9,690 nucleotides of DNA. Origin: Candidatus Parcubacteria bacterium. Its GTDB lineage: Bacteria; Patescibacteriota; Minisyncoccia; Phycocordibacterales; UBA1006. A program made the position numbers and the translations under genes. Positions 5,688 through 9,690 of the stretch are shown here, one piece after another. The DNA is taken from assembly GCA_027028225.1 (NCBI GenBank), contig JALVJP010000071.1:1-9690 (forward strand), read 5' to 3'. Below the pieces are notes generated by a model that saw nothing but the letters and a program-made list of their open reading frames with translations, was not told the DNA's origin and did no database searches. Position 1 is the first letter of the stretch, and each line of letters opens with the position of its first letter.

Positions 5688-5969
5688 ATTGAAAAACTAG
5701 AGTATTCAAAAGAGAAGAGAAAGATTGAACACCTCCACAGAGCCCTCAATGAGAAGTGTTTACGCTCCGATTTCAATTCTCGTATGTCCCATGATGCATT
5801 TTAATACAAGTTAGAATTATTTCTTCACTACTATAACCTTAAGAGAAGATATAGAGGACTAGGTATGAATGGATGTACCCCTTTTGAGAAATTGAGAGAG
5901 TTATCCACTGTCAACTTGACGCTGCAATGTTACATAATGTTACAACTCTTTACAATTTTACACTTGTAG
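5688..5969 (+). pseudogene. Decayed C-terminal remnant of a DDE-type integrase/transposase
   Basis: The frame through 5688-5969 reads like the tail of an insertion-sequence transposase with an rve (DDE) integrase core. 'KIEHLHRALNEK' (about 5721-5756) resembles the 'KVERSHRTxxEE' helix that carries the catalytic Glu. 'LELFLHYYNLKRRYRGLGMN' and 'TPFEKLRELS' follow (about 5811-5906), then 'VNLTLQCY', the usual end of such proteins. The segment is broken by an in-frame TAA at 5802-5804 and has no start or first two thirds. It also looks shortened just before the catalytic helix, where the 'TPWxNG'-type stretch is missing. It is therefore a relic and cannot be mobile. The exact IS family (IS481-like or IS3-like) is uncertain. 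Its 3' end runs straight into the rpsF promoter region. Confidence 0.75.
5916..5962 (+). promoter_or_regulatory. rpsF promoter region with phased TTACA repeats
   Basis: TTGACG (5916-5921) is a good -35. TGT-TACAAC (5938-5946, extended -10, 19-base spacing) and TACAAT (5951-5956) are candidate -10 boxes. AATGTTACA occurs twice, 10 bases apart (5926, 5936), and TTACA four times (5930, 5940, 5950, 5958), roughly once per helix turn. The repeats could bind a regulator, or could be the terminal repeat of the insertion sequence whose relic ends here. The promoter argues against the in-frame ATG at 5927 as the rpsF start. Confidence 0.45.
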
Positions 5970-5986
5970 GTAGTATTGAACGCGAT

Positions 5987-6802
5987 ATGAGTAATAATAA
6001 GATGAATGGTCCTCAAAAGGGTGCATATGCACCTGAGCCACGCATCTATGAGTTGGGGTATCATTTACTTCCAATTCTAGGTGAAGAGGATATTGAAAAA
6101 GAGCGTGAAGCGCTCGTGGCTACTATTACCACACTTAATGGAGAAGTTATCGATGAAGAGAAACCTGCTCTCATTAACCTCGCGTACACAATGTATAAGA
6201 AGGTAAACAATAAGAAGACTCCATATGATCAGGCGTACTTTGGGTGGATTAAGTTCCGACTCTCACCTGATGAGCTTGTAAATGTGAAGAAGGATGTTGA
6301 GCGAGAGGATAATATTCTTCGATACCTTCTTATTACAACAGTTGAAGAGAATACAATTTATTCTGATCAGCCATATAAGCTTGCAAAGCAGTTTCAATCC
6401 GATGAGGATGAAATTGAATCTGATGATATTGACCTTGATGAAGATCTCATAGATGAGGATGATATTGATGAGGAGAAGATTGAAAGTCTCCTTGATGAGA
6501 GAGATATTCTCAAACAGACGGAGAAAAATGAGAGGAATGAAGACAAAGAACAGGAAGATGATCTCACTCGGATTGAAGGGATTGGTCCTAAAATTGCAGA
6601 GATTTTTTCTACTTATGGAATTACAAGTTTTAAGAAACTCGCTTCCGCTGCAGTAGAAAAACTTCAAGAAATACTTAAGGAAAATAAACTTGCTTCTCAT
6701 AATCCAGAAACATGGCCAGAACAGGCGAAGTTAGCAGAAGAAGAAAAATGGGAGGAATTGGATGCACTTCAGGAAGAACTAAAAGGAGGAAAGAGAGGGT
6801 AG
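5987..6802 (+). CDS. rpsF: Small ribosomal subunit protein bS6 with acidic linker and helix-hairpin-helix tail
   Basis: Residues 19-119 are ribosomal protein S6: 'RIYELGYHLLPILGEEDIEK' matches the start of the family, 'LINLAYTMYKK' the 'LAYPIxK' block, and 'EDNILRYLL' the 'DENVLRYL' end. S6 binds S18 on the small-subunit platform. The gene is first in rpsF-ssb-rpsR, the classical order, which supports the call. Unusually, about 150 residues follow: a very acidic stretch (138-191, rich in Asp and Glu), then a helix-hairpin-helix module (192-271) with 'LTRIEGIGPKIAEIF' and 'WPEQAKLAEEEKWEELDALQ', a domain I know as an appendage of other proteins, including some ribosomal ones. Total length is 271 against about 95-140 for ordinary S6. 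The frame is open to an ATG at 5927, but that lies within the promoter and transposase relic; 5987 or 6002 are likelier starts. No clear ribosome binding site is visible. Confidence 0.9.
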   Translation: MSNNKMNGPQKGAYAPEPRIYELGYHLLPILGEEDIEKEREALVATITTLNGEVIDEEKPALINLAYTMYKKVNNKKTPYDQAYFGWIKFRLSPDELVNVKKDVEREDNILRYLLITTVEENTIYSDQPYKLAKQFQSDEDEIESDDIDLDEDLIDEDDIDEEKIESLLDERDILKQTEKNERNEDKEQEDDLTRIEGIGPKIAEIFSTYGITSFKKLASAAVEKLQEILKENKLASHNPETWPEQAKLAEEEKWEELDALQEELKGGKRG

Positions 6803-6833
6803 AGATTATTCATCATATTAATTAAGAAGAACT

Positions 6834-7283
6834 ATGTATTTAAATAGAGCTATTCTCGTAGGAAACCTTACTCGAGACCCAGAACTCAAGACACTCCCTT
6901 CGGGGACAAAAGTTGCTTCATTTGGACTTGCAACAAATCGTGTATGGCGCGATGCGAGTGGAAATAAACAAGAGTCTACCGATTTCCATAACATTGTAGT
7001 CTTTGGGAGACAGGCAGAAACAAGTGCTCAATTTCTAAGAAAAGGATCACAAGTACTCGTTGAAGGCCGCATTCAGACGCGTTCATGGGATGACCAGGCA
7101 ACAGGAAAGAAGATGTATCGAACAGAGGTTGTTGCGGATCGTGTTCAGTTTGGATCTCGTCCAGGAAATTACCAAGGACAAGCAGGTGTGCAAGAGGTAA
7201 GCGCTCCTAAAATTGAGGATACTTCGGTCGACACTATTAACTATCCAGAGGAGGAAATCAATCCAGATGATATTCCTTTTTAA
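6834..7283 (+). CDS. ssb: Single-stranded DNA-binding protein
   Basis: A 149-residue SSB with one OB fold (about 1-108), opening 'MYLNRAILVGNLTRDPELK' and holding 'FHNIVVFGRQAE' (51-62), 'LVEGRIQTRSWDD' (75-87) and 'YRTEVVADRVQF' (95-106). A short flexible linker leads to the acidic tip DDIPF, the standard docking peptide for replication and repair partners. SSB coats single-stranded DNA in replication, repair and recombination, normally as a tetramer. It sits between rpsF and rpsR, 31 bases after rpsF and 12 bases before rpsR, as in many bacteria. A weak AAGAAG ribosome binding site precedes the ATG. The linker is short, with few glycines and glutamines. Confidence 0.97.
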   Translation: MYLNRAILVGNLTRDPELKTLPSGTKVASFGLATNRVWRDASGNKQESTDFHNIVVFGRQAETSAQFLRKGSQVLVEGRIQTRSWDDQATGKKMYRTEVVADRVQFGSRPGNYQGQAGVQEVSAPKIEDTSVDTINYPEEEINPDDIPF

Positions 7284-7295
7284 TCACATAGATAT

Positions 7296-7499
7296 ATGAA
7301 AAAGAATTGTTTCTTTAAGCAAAACGGAATTAAACATATTGACTATAAGGATGTAGAACTTCTTAAAAAGTTTCTTACTCCAAATGCGCGAATTATGGGA
7401 CGAAAGCGAACAGGAGTTTCTGCGAAAATGCAGAGAAAGCTTGCACTCGCTATCAAGCGTGCACGGTTTATGGGACTTCTCCCTTACATCAAGTCATAA
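7296..7499 (+). CDS. rpsR: Small ribosomal subunit protein bS18
   Basis: A 67-residue S18, the partner of S6 on the 30S platform. '[19 protein letters not shown]' and '[18 protein letters not shown]' are the family's conserved zone ('DYKDxxxLxxFxxxxGKIxPRRxTG'), and it ends with the RNA-contacting '[12 protein letters not shown]'. Length is normal to slightly short. It is the last regular gene of rpsF-ssb-rpsR. No Shine-Dalgarno sequence is seen, so translation may be coupled to ssb, 12 bases upstream. Oddly, the reading frame continues open for 119 codons after its TAA, and a hairpin begins 7 bases past the stop. Confidence 0.97.
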   Translation: MKKNCFFKQNGIKHIDYKDVELLKKFLTPNARIMGRKRTGVSAKMQRKLALAIKRARFMGLLPYIKS

Positions 7500-7859
7500 G
7501 AAATAGCAAGTGCGGATATTGCGCTTGTTTTTTATCCCAAAAAAGTTCTCTCTTTAATCGCTGAGAATCTAAAGAAATATGGATTTATTGATTTCAAGGC
7601 AGCAGAACTCGCTCTTGAAAATGAGAGTGAAAAAAGAGAGCTAGAAGAATTACGGTCGGAGCTTGAAGGTATCGAGGGGCAGCTTGCTCTCCACGATGAA
7701 ATAGAGTCAATAGAGAGCGAAGAAGGAAGCGAACAAGGAGGTATAGGGGATAGTAAAAACAGAGAAGACGAGGATATTATCAATAGAATGATGGAAGAGA
7801 CAGACGGCGTAGATATGAATTCAGATCTTGAAAATAGAGAAGGTGTGGAACACGCCTAG
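7500..7859 (+). CDS. Start-less acidic open frame, in frame behind rpsR
   Basis: This frame runs 119 codons from the rpsR stop to a TAG at 7857-7859 and contains no ATG until 7788 and no usable GTG or TTG before that. Yet it reads like a real protein: 'ALVFYPKKVLSLIAENLKKY' and 'GFIDFKAAELALENESEKRE' form hydrophobic and amphipathic helices, then comes a Glu/Asp-rich low-complexity tail. I do not recognise it. Ways to express it include read-through of the rpsR TAA, helped by the hairpin 7 bases downstream, or a start at GTG 7510 or TTG 7519/7525 in the neighbouring frame followed by a -1 shift at A-AAA-AAG (7539-7545), which leads exactly into this frame. It may also be a decayed gene or carry a homopolymer sequencing error. 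rplI often follows rpsR elsewhere, but no L9 N-terminus is visible. A strong terminator follows directly. Confidence 0.4.
   Translation, partial: EIASADIALVFYPKKVLSLIAENLKKYGFIDFKAAELALENESEKRELEELRSELEGIEGQLALHDEIESIESEEGSEQGGIGDSKNREDEDIINRMMEETDGVDMNSDLENREGVEHA
7506..7533 (+). terminator. Hairpin with T-tract after rpsR
   Basis: CAAGTGCG (7507-7514) pairs with TGCGCTTG (7520-7527) including two G-U pairs. The loop is 5 bases and six T follow (7528-7533). It has the form of an intrinsic terminator ending the rpsF-ssb-rpsR transcript. It lies inside the open frame 7500-7859, so it is either a leaky terminator or a translational signal for that frame. Confidence 0.6.
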
Positions 7860-7865
7860 AGACTA

Positions 7866-7894
7866 GAAACACGAGTATGAAGTACTCGTGTTTC
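7866..7894 (+). terminator. Strong intrinsic terminator
   Basis: GAAACACGAGTA (7866-7877) pairs perfectly with TACTCGTGTTTC (7883-7894), with a 5-base loop and a T-rich tract after it. It follows the TAG of the start-less frame by 6 bases, which suggests that frame is still transcribed as the end of the rpsF operon. Confidence 0.88.
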
Positions 7895-7909
7895 TTTTCT
7901 TCTCTTTTA

Positions 7910-7918
7910 TGGTATTCT
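7910..7918 (+). promoter_or_regulatory. Extended -10 promoter of the TraC-like gene
   Basis: TGG-TATTCT (4 of 6 plus TGn) ends 10 bases before the ATG at 7929. With a normal start distance the leader would be about 3 bases. No clear -35 is present. Confidence 0.4.
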
Positions 7919-7928
7919 TTTTGGCAAG

Positions 7929-9167
7929 ATGGATATAATCTCTCAAATTGTTCATTTTCTCATATCTCTTTGGCCACTTTGGTTTCCGTTCTTGTTAGGA
8001 AAGATGTTTTTCCGTATTCGTAGTAAATATAAAATCGAGAATTTTGTGTTCGAAAAGATGGGACATGAGAATTACACCCTCCTCGAACTTCACCTTCCTA
8101 GAGATATTTTCCGCTCCCCTCAAGGAATGGAGTTTGTTATTGATATACTATGGGATATTTCTGGTGGTGCGATGGGGTGGCAGAATAAATTTCTCTATGG
8201 TGCGGTACTCAAGACAAATTCATTAGAAATAATTTCAGTAGAAGGGAATGTATACTTTTTCATCCGCGTGCAGAAAAACCTTGCACATCTCGTGAAGAAC
8301 ACGCTCTACTCGCAGTACCCAAATGTGGAGATCAATGAAGTTGATGATTATACCTCATACGTACCCGACCTCACAGAGAATCTTGATACATGGGATCTTT
8401 TTGGAATGGAATATAAGCTTGTAAATGATGATTTTGTACCTATTCGAACTTACATTGATTATGGTCTTGATCGTATGGGAAGTGTTGAGGAGGAAGAGAA
8501 GATTGATCCAATTATCCCTCTTATTGAACTTCTTGGAAGTATTCGAGAAGGGGAACAGATATGGTTACAGTTTATTATTCGTGCAGATGTGTTTAGCGAT
8601 TGGAGAAAACGAGCACAAGCATATGTCGAAAAGCTTGTTGGGAAGACAGGAAGCGATGATGAGGGAGCTCCGATTCAGATTGCAAAGATGAGTCCAGGAG
8701 AACGAGAGAAAATAAGAGCAGTAGAAAGGTCTCTTTCTAAGTATGGATTTGAGGCAGTTATTCGTGCACTCTACCTCGCACCAAAAGAGTATTTTAAAGG
8801 AGAGAGTATTGGAATTCTTGGACATTTTTTTAAACCTTTTAACTCACAGTATCACAATTCCATCATCCCAAGGGCGACAAGTGCAGTGATATGGAAATAT
8901 CAAGACTTAAGCGGAAGGAAGAAAACGCTCCTCAAACAAACATTCTTTCGTGATTATGTAGAAAGAGAGTCTTTCTATGAAGATTCGAAGAAACATTATC
9001 ATCCACTCTTAAAAGTATTTCGTAATCGTCCTCCTGTTATCCTCACAAGTGAAGAACTTGCGACACTCTTCCATCTTCCAGGTCGAGCGATGACAACTTC
9101 AGGTGTTCGTCGTATTGAATCAATGAAAGCAAAACCTCCTCGTAATCTTCCTGTTATCGAATCTTAG
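7929..9167 (+). CDS. TraC/HerA-type ATPase-associated N-terminal module protein, stand-alone
   Basis: A 412-residue protein with one N-terminal membrane segment (about 6-27) and a long cytoplasmic alpha/beta part. It resembles the N-terminal region found in front of HerA/VirD4/TraC-like ATPases (DUF87-type, type IV secretion or conjugation-like) in Patescibacteria and archaea. The tail 'LTSEELATLFHLPGRAM' followed by 'PPRNLPV' (about 372-409) is the characteristic linker that normally leads into the ATPase domain. Here the gene stops at that point. There are no Walker A or B motifs, and the next gene is mltG, so the ATPase partner is either encoded elsewhere or missing. It would sit at the inner membrane, with a function in DNA or protein transport inferred only from the family. 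Its own promoter lies just upstream, and mltG follows after 5 bases, suggesting one transcript. Confidence 0.7.
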   Translation: MDIISQIVHFLISLWPLWFPFLLGKMFFRIRSKYKIENFVFEKMGHENYTLLELHLPRDIFRSPQGMEFVIDILWDISGGAMGWQNKFLYGAVLKTNSLEIISVEGNVYFFIRVQKNLAHLVKNTLYSQYPNVEINEVDDYTSYVPDLTENLDTWDLFGMEYKLVNDDFVPIRTYIDYGLDRMGSVEEEEKIDPIIPLIELLGSIREGEQIWLQFIIRADVFSDWRKRAQAYVEKLVGKTGSDDEGAPIQIAKMSPGEREKIRAVERSLSKYGFEAVIRALYLAPKEYFKGESIGILGHFFKPFNSQYHNSIIPRATSAVIWKYQDLSGRKKTLLKQTFFRDYVERESFYEDSKKHYHPLLKVFRNRPPVILTSEELATLFHLPGRAMTTSGVRRIESMKAKPPRNLPVIES

Positions 9168-9172
9168 TTTTA

Positions 9173-9690
9173 ATGTTTATGGTAAAGCAATTTGTATTTT
9201 TTCGTTGGATAAGTAGCAAAAAGTTTTCTTTTCTTATCGTTGCTATTTTATTCATTATCGCTATTTTTGTTTTTCTCTTTTTCTATGCACAACGTCATAT
9301 TTCTCGGAATGATAGTGAGTTCTTTACTGTGGAGAATGGCTGGGGAGTATATAAGGTAAGTGAGGAGTTATCTAAGAAAGATATAATTTCTTGTCGTTTT
9401 TGTAGTATTGTTTATTTCTTTCTCGAGGGAGAGTCTCCTAAGTTAGGGGTATACCGTCTCGTTTCTGGAGAAACACATATTTCTTTTCTGAAGAGACTCC
9501 TCAACGCTGAATATGGAGATATCTATAAAAAGGTTACTTTTCCAGAAGGTGCAACACTCTCTGATTATGCAGATATTCTCATTAAAGAAGGTATTATCAC
9601 AAAACGAAAAGATTTTTTTTCTCATGTAAAAGAAGAAGGTTTTTTCTATCCTGATACTTATGCACTCGCTCCAAATGAGGGGATTAGTAC
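9173..9690 (+). CDS. mltG: Endolytic murein transglycosylase MltG (YceG-like), N-terminal part
   Basis: The frame from ATG 9173 (or ATG 9179) runs off the right edge, giving 172 residues. A basic N-terminus is followed by a membrane span (about 19-38), then an extracytoplasmic part with 'ENGWGVYKVSEELSKKDII' (54-72), 'LGVYRLVSGETHISFLKRLL' (91-110), 'VTFPEGATLSDYADIL' (121-136) and 'EGFFYPDTYAL' (155-165). These match the MltG pattern 'GxGxxxIaxxLxxxgvI', 'aGtYxl', 'vTipEGxTlxxiA' and 'EGfLfPDTY'. MltG cleaves nascent peptidoglycan strands and sets glycan length. The catalytic Glu lies in the part beyond the window. No ribosome binding site is seen, and the 5-base gap to the upstream gene suggests co-transcription. 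Two cysteines (74 and 77, CRFC) near the start of the periplasmic part are unusual. Confidence 0.9.
   Translation, partial: MFMVKQFVFFRWISSKKFSFLIVAILFIIAIFVFLFFYAQRHISRNDSEFFTVENGWGVYKVSEELSKKDIISCRFCSIVYFFLEGESPKLGVYRLVSGETHISFLKRLLNAEYGDIYKKVTFPEGATLSDYADILIKEGIITKRKDFFSHVKEEGFFYPDTYALAPNEGIS

Noticed and set aside
5636..5700. Perfect Shine-Dalgarno-like AGGAGGTG on the plus strand at about 5636-5643
   Set aside because: Only very short frames begin near it (a GTG at 5645 gives 9 codons), and the bases lie inside the fmt promoter region; probably chance or left over from the insertion sequence.
5927..5986. Longer rpsF start at ATG 5927
   Set aside because: This stretch overlaps the transposase-tail frame and the promoter/TTACA repeats; the residues have no counterpart in S6.
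7528..7534. T-TTT-TTA heptamer as a programmed frameshift site
   Set aside because: The frame that would read it has no start codon upstream, and slippage would not lead into the open frame 7500-7859. The A-AAA-AAG at 7539-7545 fits better.
7532..7783. Minus-strand serine-rich frame of 83 codons
   Set aside because: It is the antisense image of the Glu/Asp-rich plus-strand frame, with low-complexity Ser/Leu composition and no promoter or ribosome binding site.
1..9690. CRISPR array, tRNA or rRNA gene
   Set aside because: I looked for regularly spaced direct repeats, tRNA-like cloverleafs with a T-loop GTTCRA motif, and rRNA signatures on both strands and found none that hold up.

Overview
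The window looks like a chromosomal segment of a Patescibacteria (Candidate Phyla Radiation) bacterium, probably from the Parcubacteria side. The reasons are short compact genes, moderate-to-low GC, a membrane-anchored solo ComEC-type hydrolase, a stand-alone TraC/HerA-like N-terminal module of the kind common in these genomes, a ribosomal protein S6 with a long acidic and helix-hairpin-helix C-terminal extension, and no recognisable L9 gene behind rpsR. This lineage call is an inference from gene content; no rRNA is present. Every stop codon seen is TAA or TAG, and no gene needs TGA as a sense codon.

Layout. Bases 1-296: the end of a small hypothetical gene (+) meets yqeY (-) at a shared terminator. 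Bases 294-1735: yqeY (-) and a ComEC-like metallo-beta-lactamase protein (+) diverge from a ~100 bp promoter region. Bases 1728-2014: rpmB (-), convergent with the ComEC-like gene at another shared terminator. Bases 2015-2567: non-coding, with a 104 bp two-armed palindromic repeat, a second hairpin and promoter-like sites. Bases 2568-3161: an M50 site-2 protease (+), convergent at a third shared terminator with a left-running group of fmt, an MFS transporter and a low-molecular-weight phosphatase (3173-5615). Bases 5616-5986: tandem fmt promoters, a decayed insertion-sequence transposase tail and the rpsF promoter region. Bases 5987-7499: the classical rpsF-ssb-rpsR operon. Bases 7500-7859: an acidic open frame lying in frame behind rpsR but lacking a start codon, closed by a strong terminator. 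Bases 7929-9690: a TraC-like N-terminal module followed after 5 bases by mltG, which runs off the window.

How the genes work together. Most are housekeeping: ribosome parts (S6, S18, L28), formylation of initiator tRNA (fmt), single-strand DNA binding (ssb), intramembrane proteolysis, and cell-wall processing (mltG). Several first genes carry a -10 box (often an extended TGn -10) whose last base lies only 7-10 bases before the ATG, so their mRNAs are probably leaderless. The operon-internal MFS gene instead has an AGGA ribosome binding site inside the stop region of fmt.

Most worth a second look: the S6-acidic-HhH fusion, the start-less frame behind rpsR with a hairpin and an A-AAA-AAG slip sequence, the leaderless-promoter pattern, and the transposase relic whose tail runs into the rpsF promoter.
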